Part shown: positions 1 to 6,576 of the stretch, piece after piece
How the letters are laid out: the number at the start of each line of letters is the position of its first letter
Position numbering within the stretch: the stretch's first letter is position 1
Assembly: GCA_035942915.1 (NCBI GenBank)
Contig: DASZCR010000154.1
Location: 1 to 15,775 of the forward strand
Reading direction: 5' to 3'
DNA: 15,775 nt
Source of the DNA: DASZCR01 sp035942915
Lineage (GTDB): Bacteria; Acidobacteriota; Blastocatellia; Pyrinomonadales; Pyrinomonadaceae
Notes under the pieces: model-generated
The model's input: the letters and a program-made list of their open reading frames with translations, nothing else
The model's database searches: none
Told to the model about the DNA's origin: nothing
Made by a program: the position numbers and the translations under genes

Positions 1-1
1 C

Positions 2-1846
2 GACGGCGACGATAACTACTGGATTGAGGTTCGCCCGTCCGAGGGCGGGCGCAACTGTGTCGTTCGCCGCACGCCCGACGGGCGGACGACCGACATGACG
101 CCGCCCGACTTCAACGCGCGCACACGCGTCCACGAATACGGCGGCGGCGACTACGCCGTCTCGGACGGCACAATCTTCTTCGCCAACTTTCAAGACCAAC
201 GGCTCTACCGCTACGCGGGCGGCTCGCAACCCGTCGCGCTCACACCCGCGATGGCCTTGCGTTACAGCGACATGGTCTACGACCGCCGCCGCGACCGCCT
301 CTTCGCCGTGCGTGAAGACCACACGGTCGAGGGGCGCGAGGCCGTCAACACGATTGTCCGACTCGACGTGGAGGCGGAAGGGAACTCGGACGGCGGGACA
401 GTGCTCGTCTCAGGAAACGACTTCTATGCGTCGCCGCGCCTTAGCCCGGACGGGGCGCGGCTCGCTTGGCTGACGTGGAATCATCCGAACATGCCCTGGG
501 ACGGATGCGAACTGTGGGTGGCCGACCTTGACGAAGACGGCACGCCCTCGTCTCCGCGCATGGTTGCGGGCGGGCTGGAAGAGTCCATCTTTCAGCCGGA
601 ATGGTCGCCCGAAGGCGTGCTCTATTTCGTCTCCGACCGAAGCGGATGGTGGAATCTCTACCGCCTCGGCGCAGACGGCCAGATTGAGGCGCTCTGCGAG
701 ATGGAGGCCGAGTTCGGCATGCCGCAGTGGGTCTTCGGGATGTCTACCTACTCGTTCGCTTCGGAAGCGAAAATCATCTGCGCTTACAGTCGGCGCGGTG
801 CTTCGCAACTCGCCACGCTCGACACAAAGACGCTCAAACTGACACCCGTCGAGACGCCCTATCAGGACATCTCTTATCTGCGCGCCTGCGGCACGCGCGC
901 CATCTTCCGCGCCGGTTCGCCCGTCGAGCGCGCCTGCATCGTCGAACTGGATTTGGAGACCAACAAGGTCACAGTGCTCCGGCGTTCGAGCGAGGTGGTC
1001 ATCGACGAAGGTTACCTCTCCGTGCCGCAGGCGATAGAGTTTCCGACCGAGGGCGGGCTGACGGCGCACGCCTTCTACTACCCGCCGCGCAACCGCGACT
1101 TCGTCGCGCCTGAAGGCGAGCGCCCGCCTCTCGTCGTCAAGTGTCACGGCGGCCCGACCGCCGCCGCAACGACGACGCTGCGCCTAGAGACGCAGTACTG
1201 GACGAGTCGCGGCATCGCCGTCTTGGACGTGAACTACGGCGGCAGCACCGGCTACGGGCGCGAATACCGACGCCGTCTGAACGGGCAATGGGGCGTCGTC
1301 GATATTGACGATTGCGTCAACGGCGCGCGGTATCTGATAGAGCGCGGGCTGGCGGACGCCGCGCGCTGCGCCATCACGGGCGGCAGCGCCGGAGGCTACA
1401 CGACGCTCGGTGCGCTCACCTTCCGCGACCTCTTCAAAGCAGGGGCGAGCCACTTCGGCATCAGCGACCTGACCATCTTCACGGGCGACACGCACAAGTA
1501 CGAGTCGCGCTATCTCGACCGTCTCGTCGGCCCCTACCCGGAGCGCGCAGACCTCTACCACGAACGCTCGGCCATCAACTTCACGGAGAGGCTCTCCTGC
1601 CCGGTCATCTTCTTTCAGGGTCTCGAAGATAAGGTCGTGCCGCCGAATCAGGCGGAACTGATGGTTGAGGCGTTGCGCGCGAAGGGATTGCCCGTCGCTT
1701 ACGTCCCGTTCGAGGGCGAGCAGCACGGCTTCCGCCGCGCGGAGAACATCAAGCGGGCGCTCGACGGCGAACTCTACTTCTACTCGCGCGTCTTCGGTTT
1801 CGAGTTGGCCGACCCGGTCGAGGCCGTGCCGATTGAGAACCTGTAG
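2..1846 (+). CDS. S9-family prolyl-oligopeptidase-like peptidase, 5' partial
   Basis: This is a serine peptidase of the prolyl oligopeptidase (S9) family, of the dipeptidyl-aminopeptidase/acylaminoacyl-peptidase type, which cleaves short peptides. The reading frame is open to the window edge: codons before the ATG at 95 continue sensibly with YWIEVRP, then the family-typical RTRVHEYGGG. The true start is therefore upstream and the ATG at 95 is internal. The visible 614 residues hold an N-terminal beta-propeller with WD40/TolB-like strands (SPDGARLAW, PEWSPEG, FVSDRSGWWNLY) and a C-terminal alpha/beta-hydrolase domain. HGGP (from base 1145) fits the oxyanion region. The catalytic triad reads as Ser in GGSAGG (codon 1385-1387), Asp in GLEDKVVP (1628-1630) and His in GEQHGF (1724-1726). 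About 40-60 residues are probably missing compared with usual family length. The enzyme looks intact and active. Specificity and location cannot be told because the N-terminus, and any signal peptide, is not in view. Confidence 0.93.
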   Translation, partial: DGDDNYWIEVRPSEGGRNCVVRRTPDGRTTDMTPPDFNARTRVHEYGGGDYAVSDGTIFFANFQDQRLYRYAGGSQPVALTPAMALRYSDMVYDRRRDRLFAVREDHTVEGREAVNTIVRLDVEAEGNSDGGTVLVSGNDFYASPRLSPDGARLAWLTWNHPNMPWDGCELWVADLDEDGTPSSPRMVAGGLEESIFQPEWSPEGVLYFVSDRSGWWNLYRLGADGQIEALCEMEAEFGMPQWVFGMSTYSFASEAKIICAYSRRGASQLATLDTKTLKLTPVETPYQDISYLRACGTRAIFRAGSPVERACIVELDLETNKVTVLRRSSEVVIDEGYLSVPQAIEFPTEGGLTAHAFYYPPRNRDFVAPEGERPPLVVKCHGGPTAAATTTLRLETQYWTSRGIAVLDVNYGGSTGYGREYRRRLNGQWGVVDIDDCVNGARYLIERGLADAARCAITGGSAGGYTTLGALTFRDLFKAGASHFGISDLTIFTGDTHKYESRYLDRLVGPYPERADLYHERSAINFTERLSCPVIFFQGLEDKVVPPNQAELMVEALRAKGLPVAYVPFEGEQHGFRRAENIKRALDGELYFYSRVFGFELADPVEAVPIENL

Positions 1847-1852
1847 CGCATC

Positions 1853-1869
1853 ACTTTTCGCGGAAAAGT
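1853..1869. repeat. Small inverted repeat, 7-bp stem
   Basis: ACTTTTC (1853-1859) pairs with GAAAAGT (1863-1869) across a three-base loop, seven bases after the S9 peptidase stop codon. It may add to the terminator structure just downstream. Confidence 0.4.
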
Positions 1870-1883
1870 TTTCGGACAAAGCA

Positions 1884-1930
1884 AAGCGCGGGCGGCCGTC
1901 GCATCTATCCTGCGACGGCCGTCCACGCTT
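1884..1930. terminator. Long hairpin between convergent genes; bidirectional terminator candidate
   Basis: Bases 1890-1903 pair with 1911-1924 (14 bp with one G-U), around a 7-base loop (1904-1910). After one C/A mismatch (1889/1925) the stem continues for five more pairs (1884-1888 with 1926-1930). Further out, TTTTCGG (1869-1875) can pair with CCGAAAA (1936-1942). The hairpin lies between the ends of the S9 peptidase gene and rpsU, which converge here, so it is well placed to stop both transcripts. It lacks a long T-run directly after the stem. A run of seven T on the minus strand (1964-1970) follows the rpsU stop codon. Confidence 0.6.
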
Positions 1931-1970
1931 GAGTGCCGAAAAGACTATTTGTCTTCCGAGTTGAAAAAAA

Positions 1971-2174
1971 CTAGCCCCGACGCTGCGGCGGACGCGACTT
2001 GCGCTTGTTGCGCTTGCGGGCAAGCGCGGACTTGAGTTTCGCCTTCTGTCCGCGCGACATGAAGAAGGCGTGCTTCTTCGCGTCCTTGATGATTTCTTCC
2101 GACATCACCTTGCGCTTGAAGCGGCGCAGCGCGCTCTCAATCGACTCACCCTGATTGACAGTAACCGTTGCCAT
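1971..2174 (-). CDS. rpsU: Small ribosomal subunit protein bS21
   Basis: This encodes bS21, a 30S subunit protein located near the anti-Shine-Dalgarno end of 16S rRNA and needed for initiation on natural mRNAs. The 67-residue product is full length for the family. It has the typical N-terminus ending in GESIESALRRFKRK, a central KKHAFFMSRGQK and a strongly basic C-terminus (KRNKRKSRPPQRRG). The ATG at 2174 is preceded by GGAGAG eight bases upstream. It is the last of four minus-strand RNA/translation genes and is set apart from the zinc-ribbon gene by 111 bases holding a good promoter candidate, so it probably has its own transcript. In many bacteria rpsU sits with dnaG and rpoD; here it does not. 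The identification is secure. Confidence 0.95.
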   Translation of the reverse strand: MATVTVNQGESIESALRRFKRKVMSEEIIKDAKKHAFFMSRGQKAKLKSALARKRNKRKSRPPQRRG

Positions 2175-2230
2175 CTTTAACTCTCCGTAAAAATGTTGAT
2201 GAAAATTTCCGGGCTTTGAAGCGACCCGAT

Positions 2231-2259
2231 ATTGTGCCAGCCAACGGGCATTCTGGCAA
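2231..2259 (-). promoter_or_regulatory. Sigma-70-type promoter candidate for rpsU
   Basis: On the minus strand TTGCCA (2259-2254) is followed after exactly 17 bases by CACAAT (2236-2231), which is 5/6 and 4/6 matches to the -35 and -10 consensus. The predicted start near 2224 would give a leader of about 50 bases ending in the rpsU ribosome binding site. A GCCAG/CTGGC inverted repeat (2236-2240 and 2253-2257) overlaps the spacer and might be an operator, but it is short. Confidence 0.5.
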
Positions 2260-2285
2260 GTCGGCTCGCAACCCGTTCAAGCCCT

Positions 2286-2645
2286 TCAGGCCGCGCGCGA
2301 ATGGACGAGGCGACGCATCCGGTCGGCGAAGAGCACGTCGATTTTCTTCGGCTCAATGACGGCCGTCACTTCGCCGTAGCCGTAGGCGGGATGGACGAGC
2401 GTCTGGCCGATGCGGTAAGTGCGCCCCCAGTCGTAGGGCGCTCCCGTCTTGGCGCTGGACGAGGCAGATTTCGTTGCGGCCTCACCGCCGCTCTTGAAGG
2501 TGCTGCGCGTGCCGCACTGCGGGCAGTTGACGCGCGAAATCTGTCCGCGCTTCGTCACCGTAGCAACGACGTGGCCGCGCGACTCTTCGCACACGGCGCA
2601 AAATTTTTCGACGCGGTCGCCGACGGTATGAACGGGCTTCTCCAT
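2286..2645 (-). CDS. Zinc-ribbon protein with C-terminal Tudor/CarD-like domain
   Basis: This is a 119-residue protein that I recognise only as a domain combination. Residues 14-45 form a zinc ribbon with two cysteine pairs, C16-A-V-C19 and C41-P-Q-C44. A linker rich in Ser, Ala and Lys (50-70) follows. Residues 76-116 form a small beta domain (RIGQTLVHPAYGYGEVTAV, then KIDVLFADRMRRLVH) resembling the SH3/Tudor folds at the C-terminus of UvrD/PcrA helicases and at the N-terminus of CarD. By inference it could bind nucleic acid or RNA polymerase. The ATG at 2645 has GAGAGG-like bases about eight to ten bases upstream. It lies between infA and rpsU in the same orientation, which supports a link to transcription or translation. 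No enzymatic motif is visible and its precise role is unknown. Confidence 0.75.
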   Translation of the reverse strand: MEKPVHTVGDRVEKFCAVCEESRGHVVATVTKRGQISRVNCPQCGTRSTFKSGGEAATKSASSSAKTGAPYDWGRTYRIGQTLVHPAYGYGEVTAVIEPKKIDVLFADRMRRLVHSRAA

Positions 2646-2680
2646 AAAAATTCCTCTCTGCTTCGGTAAGGCGTGAGCGC

Positions 2681-2699
2681 GCCGGACACTTCCTCCGGC
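2681..2699 (-). repeat. Hairpin in the leader of the zinc-ribbon gene
   Basis: GCCGGA (2681-2686) pairs with TCCGGC (2694-2699) around a seven-base loop. The gap 2646-2763 also contains GCGCA/TGCGC (2711-2715 and 2722-2726) and CTCGCG/CGCGAG (2731-2736 and 2749-2754). The last lies 10 bases past the infA stop and may help end that transcript. None is followed by a T-run. Confidence 0.35.
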
Positions 2700-2763
2700 T
2701 AATCCGGGGGGCGCAGTCCGGTGCGCGTTTCTCGCGGCTTCGGACGGACGCGAGCGATAGGCA

Positions 2764-2985
2764 CTACTTGTACCTGTATGTGATGCGGCCTTTCGTCAGG
2801 TCGTAGGGGGATAACTCGACCGTGACGCGGTCGCCGGGCAGGATGCGGATGAAGTTTTTGCGCATCTTGCCGGATATCTGCGCCAGGACGACGTGGTCGC
2901 TACCGTCCAGACGGACTTTGAAAAAGGCGTTGGGCAGTTTGTCGATGATGACGCCTTCGGCCGGAATTAAATCTTCTTTGGACAA
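2764..2985 (-). CDS. infA: Translation initiation factor IF-1 (TTG start)
   Basis: IF-1 binds the 30S A site during initiation and works with IF-2 and IF-3. The product is 73 residues, the usual length, and forms a single S1-like OB fold. It begins SKEDLIPAEGVI and continues through PNAFFKVRL, GKMRKNFIRILPGDRV and ELSPYDLTKGRITYRYK, all strongly conserved in the family. The frame stays open upstream to a GTG at 3096, but I place the start at TTG 2985. IF-1 homology begins there, and AAGGAG (2995-3000 on the plus strand, read on minus) lies nine bases upstream. The gene stands alone between the RRM and zinc-ribbon genes, not in the ribosomal-protein operon where infA is often found. Leader length and promoter are unclear. 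Confidence 0.95.
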   Translation of the reverse strand: MSKEDLIPAEGVIIDKLPNAFFKVRLDGSDHVVLAQISGKMRKNFIRILPGDRVTVELSPYDLTKGRITYRYK

Positions 2986-2994
2986 ACAGTAAAT

Positions 2995-3000
2995 CTCCTT
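2995..3000 (-). promoter_or_regulatory. Ribosome binding site that fixes the infA TTG start
   Basis: AAGGAG on the minus strand ends nine bases before TTG at 2985. No ATG or GTG is as well placed, so this site decides the start over the longer open frame reaching 3096. Confidence 0.75.
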
Positions 3001-3063
3001 CAAGTCTGTTGTTCGAGGGGATACGCGAAGAGCGTTAAAGTTGGGCTTGCCTGACGGACGACA

Positions 3064-3089
3064 CCCCCGGCGAAGATTCTCGCCGGGGG
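3064..3089 (-). terminator. Strong hairpin after the RRM protein gene
   Basis: CCCCCGGCGA (3064-3073) pairs perfectly with TCGCCGGGGG (3080-3089) around a six-base loop. It begins about 50 bases after the RRM gene stop codon and about 80 bases before the infA start. No T-run follows on either strand. The most likely role is ending or protecting the RRM transcript, or attenuating read-through into infA. Confidence 0.55.
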
Positions 3090-3139
3090 CGTCCACTTCT
3101 CGCGCGAACTAGGACAGGGCGCTTCTCATCGCTCAACTG

Positions 3140-3562
3140 CTACCAGCGCGGCTCGCGGTCGCCGTAGCCGCCACCGCCGCCACCATAACCGCCGCGTCCG
3201 CCACCGCCACCGCCGCCGCCGCGATTACCGCCGCCGCCGCCGTAGCCTCCGCGTCCGCCACCACCGCCGCCGCCGTAGCCGCCACGACCGCCGCCACCGC
3301 CACCGCCCCGGTCTTCGCGCGGACGCGCTTCGTTAACGGTGATGTTACGGCCGCCAACCTCCTTGCCGTTGAACTGCGCGATGGCCGCCTCACCTTCCTC
3401 TTTGGTTGCCATCTCGACGAAGCCGAAGCCGCGCGAGCGACCCGTCTCACGGTCTTCGATGACCGAAGCCGACTCGACTGTGCCGGCCTGTGAGAACAGT
3501 TCCTGCAAGTCTTCGCTCGACGTTTTGAACGAGAGATTACCGACGTAAAGTTTCATGCTCAT
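3140..3562 (-). CDS. RRM-domain, glycine-rich RNA-binding protein
   Basis: This is a 140-residue single-stranded RNA-binding protein like the cyanobacterial Rbp proteins and plant glycine-rich RNA-binding proteins. Residues 3-80 are one RRM: RNP2 is LYVGNL (5-10) and RNP1 is RGFGFVEM (44-51), with the aromatic residues that stack on RNA present. Residues 86-135 are almost all glycine, with RGGYGGGG units repeated, and the protein ends DREPRW. I chose ATG 3562 (MSMKLYVG). ATG 3556 is a possible alternative. The frame stays open to 3757, but that part does not resemble the family. A GGAGAG lies 12 bases upstream of 3562, rather far. In cyanobacteria such genes are cold-induced and often lie next to rpsU, and here rpsU is three genes away on the same strand. 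A role as RNA chaperone is inferred from the family. Confidence 0.92.
   Translation of the reverse strand: MSMKLYVGNLSFKTSSEDLQELFSQAGTVESASVIEDRETGRSRGFGFVEMATKEEGEAAIAQFNGKEVGGRNITVNEARPREDRGGGGGGGRGGYGGGGGGGRGGYGGGGGNRGGGGGGGGRGGYGGGGGGYGDREPRW
3160..3312 (-). repeat. Low-complexity GGC/GGT repeat encoding the glycine-rich tail
   Basis: This stretch is built almost wholly of glycine codons with Arg and Tyr at intervals. On the plus strand it reads as runs of ccgcca and ccgccg. The unit RGGYGGGG recurs three times with different numbers of Gly. Such DNA is prone to slippage, so tail length may vary between strains. It also opens long meaningless frames in the other registers. Confidence 0.8.
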
Positions 3563-3878
<316 letters not shown>

Positions 3879-4841
3879 CTAAAAAGAGCGCGGCAGACGC
3901 GCGTCCGTAATTATCACGAAGTCGCCGAGGCGGCCATCGTTCGCTGCATCGAAAGCCGGAAAGTTCTTCGTGGCGACCAATGTGACGACGAGCATGCGCG
4001 ACAGCGGCCGATAACGCGCCAGATGTTCGGGCACGCCGAGCCGCTCCTCGCTGTGGAACTTGCCGTTGACATGAAGGACAAAGGCTTTCTGCTCTCGCTT
4101 CAAGTGTTCGGAGACGGCATAGGCCATCGTCGCGTCGCGCAGGTTTTGCGCGTCGAGGAGGTGCGCGGACGAGTGCATCGGGTCGCCGCCCATCGCGCGC
4201 GCGAACTTCGCGGCGTAGGGAGCGGAAGCAGATGCGAAGGGCAAGGGCGCAAGCCACGCGCGCGCCTGCTGTGAGAGCGTCTGCAAGGAGGCCACGCCCG
4301 AACGCGAGGCGAGCGCGACGTAACGCGCGGGCGCGTTTGCGGCGATGACGCCGAGACGATGCGCGCGTGCGAACTCGACGAGGGGCTTGTAATCCGTCTC
4401 GTAATTTTTCCAGGGGCGACTGCTCGCCAGAAAATGTCTCTCCGTGATAAGCCCCGCCAGATATTCATCGACGACGACCTGCACATCGCGCTCGAACATT
4501 TCGAGCGCAAGTGCGACCGGCCGCCGCGCGCTCTCGTCACCAGATGTGAAACGCGCGTAAGCCTCCCGCAGCAATTCAGCCTCAAGCGCGTGCGCCAGCG
4601 GGTCGTCGTGCGTCTCTCCGACGAAGAGCACGTCGGCACGACTCATCGCTTCGACTACGTCAGACAGTTTCACGTTGCGCCCCGCCGAATCGTAGACGCG
4701 GTAGTGCGCCTCAGTCGCGCGTCCGCTGCCAGAGGTGGGCGGCGACGGCTGCTGTGCGCGTGCGTCGGACGCGCGTGGAGAGAGCGTGGCAAGAAGCAAC
4801 GCCGAGACGGCGAAGATGCGTAGAGCTTTACGTCTCAACAT
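3879..4841 (-). CDS. Secreted ChaN-like (Tiki/haem-binding uptake fold) protein
   Basis: This 320-residue protein belongs to the ChaN family (Cofac_haem_bdg, PF04187). Campylobacter ChaN is an outer-membrane lipoprotein that binds haem, and the fold is shared with Tiki-type proteins. Residues 1-29 form a Sec signal peptide with a hydrophobic core at 9-20 and likely cleavage after DARA. There is no lipobox cysteine, so a soluble periplasmic protein is more likely than a lipoprotein. Family motifs are GETHDDPLAH (75-84) and LALEMFERDVQ (111-121), followed by the helical region YLAGLI and AANAPARYVALASR. His78 and Glu114 lie where the family keeps active or ligand residues. The ATG at 4841 has no clear Shine-Dalgarno site. 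The gene is divergent from the DUF5654 gene. No haem or iron transporter is adjacent, so an iron role is only inferred. Confidence 0.82.
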   Translation of the reverse strand: MLRRKALRIFAVSALLLATLSPRASDARAQQPSPPTSGSGRATEAHYRVYDSAGRNVKLSDVVEAMSRADVLFVGETHDDPLAHALEAELLREAYARFTSGDESARRPVALALEMFERDVQVVVDEYLAGLITERHFLASSRPWKNYETDYKPLVEFARAHRLGVIAANAPARYVALASRSGVASLQTLSQQARAWLAPLPFASASAPYAAKFARAMGGDPMHSSAHLLDAQNLRDATMAYAVSEHLKREQKAFVLHVNGKFHSEERLGVPEHLARYRPLSRMLVVTLVATKNFPAFDAANDGRLGDFVIITDARLPRSF

Positions 4842-4889
4842 GGTCGGACTTTCAGCATCGAGCGGGCGAGCCGGACAAAAATATTGTGG

Positions 4890-4918
4890 TTGACAGCGCG
4901 CCGGCTTTCGCGTAAGAA
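4890..4918 (+). promoter_or_regulatory. Promoter candidate for the DUF5654 gene
   Basis: A perfect TTGACA (4890-4895) is followed after 17 bases by TAAGAA (4913-4918), a 3/6 match to the -10 box. A start near 4925 would give a 50-base leader ending in AGGAG (4963-4967). It lies in the 133-base divergent gap shared with the ChaN-like gene, for which I see no convincing promoter. Confidence 0.5.
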
Positions 4919-4974
4919 GCAGGCGGCTGTTGCCAACCCCGAAACATTCCGCATGAGAAGACAGGAGACAGACG

Positions 4975-5232
4975 ATGGACAGAACGCGTGTGTTTATTCA
5001 GACGATGATTACGCTCGCTTCCGCCTCGCTCGGCCTCGTTGCCGCGCTGGCCTGGAACGAGGCCATCAAGGCGACTATCAAGAAAGTCTTCGAGACGGAT
5101 GAGAGCCTCGCAGGTCTCTACGCTTACGCCGTGATAGCAACCATCATCGCCATCATCGTCCTCGTCGTGCTGGCGCGCGCCGCCGCACGCGTCGGAGGCG
5201 AAGCCGCCATCAACCGCGAGGCCGAAGGCTAA
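4975..5232 (+). CDS. DUF5654-family small membrane protein
   Basis: This 85-residue protein matches my recollection of DUF5654, a small family of unknown function in bacteria and archaea. It has two membrane helices, residues 8-26 (ITLASASLGLVAALAW) and 48-68 (AYAVIATIIAIIVLVVLAR). Between them is a short amphipathic stretch, NEAIKATIKKVF, and the C-terminus is charged. The AALAWNEAI motif at the end of helix 1 is the recognisable family mark. AGGAG lies seven bases before the ATG. The YbdK-type gene follows on the same strand after 171 bases, so the two may be separate units. No function is known. Small size and topology would suit a membrane-stress or scaffold role, but that is a guess. Confidence 0.75.
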   Translation: MDRTRVFIQTMITLASASLGLVAALAWNEAIKATIKKVFETDESLAGLYAYAVIATIIAIIVLVVLARAAARVGGEAAINREAEG

Positions 5233-5268
5233 AGCCTGCTTGCTCTGCGGCCTCTCCCCGTCGGATGC

Positions 5269-5287
5269 CGGTCGGCTCGCCCGACTG
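5269..5287 (+). terminator. Weak hairpin after the DUF5654 gene
   Basis: GTCGG (5271-5275) pairs with CCGAC (5281-5285) around CTCGC, extended by a G-U and a C-G pair to 5269/5287. It is followed by ATTTAAC rather than a real T-run. The rest of the 171-base gap to the next gene shows no clear promoter. Confidence 0.3.
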
Positions 5288-5403
5288 ATTTAACAGATGG
5301 ACGCGGCTTTGGCAAATTCGGCGTCTCGCCGCGTCGCGGTGTATGCTGTGCGGAGAGAGTAAGCGCGGCAGTTCGACGAATAAGGGAGGGACGGTTTCCG
5401 AGC

Positions 5404-6519
5404 ATGTCTTCACAGCAGGAAGAGTTTACGGTCGGGGTCGAGGAGGAGTATCAGATTGTGCATCCGGCGACGCGCGCTCTGCGTTCACGCGCGCAACGCA
5501 TCCTGACGAAAGCGCAGGCGGCGGTCGGCAACGAAGTCCAACCTGAGTTGTACCTCTCACAGATTGAAATCGGCACGCCCATCTGTCGCACGCTGACGGA
5601 CGTGCGCGCCGAACTCGTGCGTCTGCGACGCGAAGTCATCACGGCGGCCGAGCGCGAAGGAAGCCGCATCGCAGCCGCCGGGACGCATCCCTTCTCGCAT
5701 TGGGACGAGCAGACGTTGACGCCGAAAGAGCGCTACGTCGGCATCGCCAAGGACTACAAACAACTCGCACGCGAACAACTCATCTACGGTTGCCACGTCC
5801 ACGTCGGCATCCGCGACCGCGAGCGCGCCATCGAGGTGATGAACCGCGCGCGGCCGTGGCTGGCCGTGCTGCTGGCGTTGTCGGCGAACTCGCCCTTCTG
5901 GCTCGGCGTCGATACGGGCTACGAAAGCTTCCGCACGGAAATCTGGCGGCGCTGGCCGATGGCAGGCACGCCGCAGGTCTTCGCCTCGCGCGCCGAATAC
6001 GACCAATTGGTCGCCACGCTCATCGCAACGGGCAGCGTCTCCGATGCGACCAAGATTTACTGGGACGTGCGACCCTCTGCGCGCTTCGAGACGCTTGAGT
6101 TTCGCGTGACGGACGTGTGTCTGACGGTGGATGAGGCGGTGATGACGGCGGGGCTTGCGCGCGCACTGGCGCGCAGTTGTTACGAAGACGCGGAACGCGG
6201 CATCGAGATTCATCATGCGCGACCGGAAATCCTGCGTGCGGCGAAGTGGCGCGCGGCGCGCTACGGGCTTTCGTCCGAGTTGATAGACCCGCAGGAGGGA
6301 CGCGCCGCGCCCGCGCGCGAGATGGTGGAAAAGTTTCTCACCTATCTCCGCGCGTCACTGGAAGAACATGGCGAGTGGGAAGAGATTTCGAGTCTCGTCC
6401 GCGAGACGTTGGATAAGGGCACGGGCGCGGAGCGCCAGCGCGCAGCATACGAGCGCGCGGGCAACCTCGAAGGCGTCGTCGATTTCATCATCGAAGAGAC
6501 GGCAATGGGCACAGCTTAA
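5404..6519 (+). CDS. YbdK-type carboxylate-amine ligase (GCS2 family)
   Basis: This belongs to the glutamate-cysteine ligase 2 (GCS2) family, whose members use ATP to join a carboxylate, usually glutamate, to an amine. E. coli YbdK has weak gamma-glutamylcysteine ligase activity. The 371 residues agree with the YbdK length. Family marks are GVEEEYQIV (11-19) near the start, CHVHVGI (130-136), SANSPFW (160-166), RRWPMAG (182-188), YWDVRPS (219-225) and LEFRVTDVC just after. The acidic N-terminal residues and the two histidines of HVHVG fit the nucleotide/metal site of the fold. GGGAGG lies about 13 bases before the ATG, rather far. The gene stands alone with no glutathione synthetase partner, so the product need not be glutathione. 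It converges on the TIGR03437 gene with only 57 bases between. Confidence 0.9.
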   Translation: MSSQQEEFTVGVEEEYQIVHPATRALRSRAQRILTKAQAAVGNEVQPELYLSQIEIGTPICRTLTDVRAELVRLRREVITAAEREGSRIAAAGTHPFSHWDEQTLTPKERYVGIAKDYKQLAREQLIYGCHVHVGIRDRERAIEVMNRARPWLAVLLALSANSPFWLGVDTGYESFRTEIWRRWPMAGTPQVFASRAEYDQLVATLIATGSVSDATKIYWDVRPSARFETLEFRVTDVCLTVDEAVMTAGLARALARSCYEDAERGIEIHHARPEILRAAKWRAARYGLSSELIDPQEGRAAPAREMVEKFLTYLRASLEEHGEWEEISSLVRETLDKGTGAERQRAAYERAGNLEGVVDFIIEETAMGTA

Positions 6520-6576
6520 AATCATCCTCATCTTCTACGCATCTTCCACACCTCAAGGACGTGCGCGGTTGCGGAT

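Noticed and set aside
410..1147. Antisense open frame across the S9 peptidase gene
   Set aside because: No recognisable domain and no ribosome binding site; the sense gene has an intact catalytic triad and propeller.
2986..3096. N-terminal extension of IF-1 from a GTG at 3096
   Set aside because: It runs through a 10-bp hairpin, has no IF-1 similarity, and the well-placed AAGGAG supports TTG 2985.
3133..3450. Ala/Val-rich frame inside the glycine-codon repeat, and a possible CRISPR-like array there
   Set aside because: The repetition is codon-level GGN without fixed repeats and unique spacers; it is the coding sequence of the glycine tail.
5309..5347. Promoter TTGGCA ... TATGCT before the YbdK-type gene
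   Set aside because: The spacing between the two boxes is 27 bases, too long for a sigma-70 promoter.
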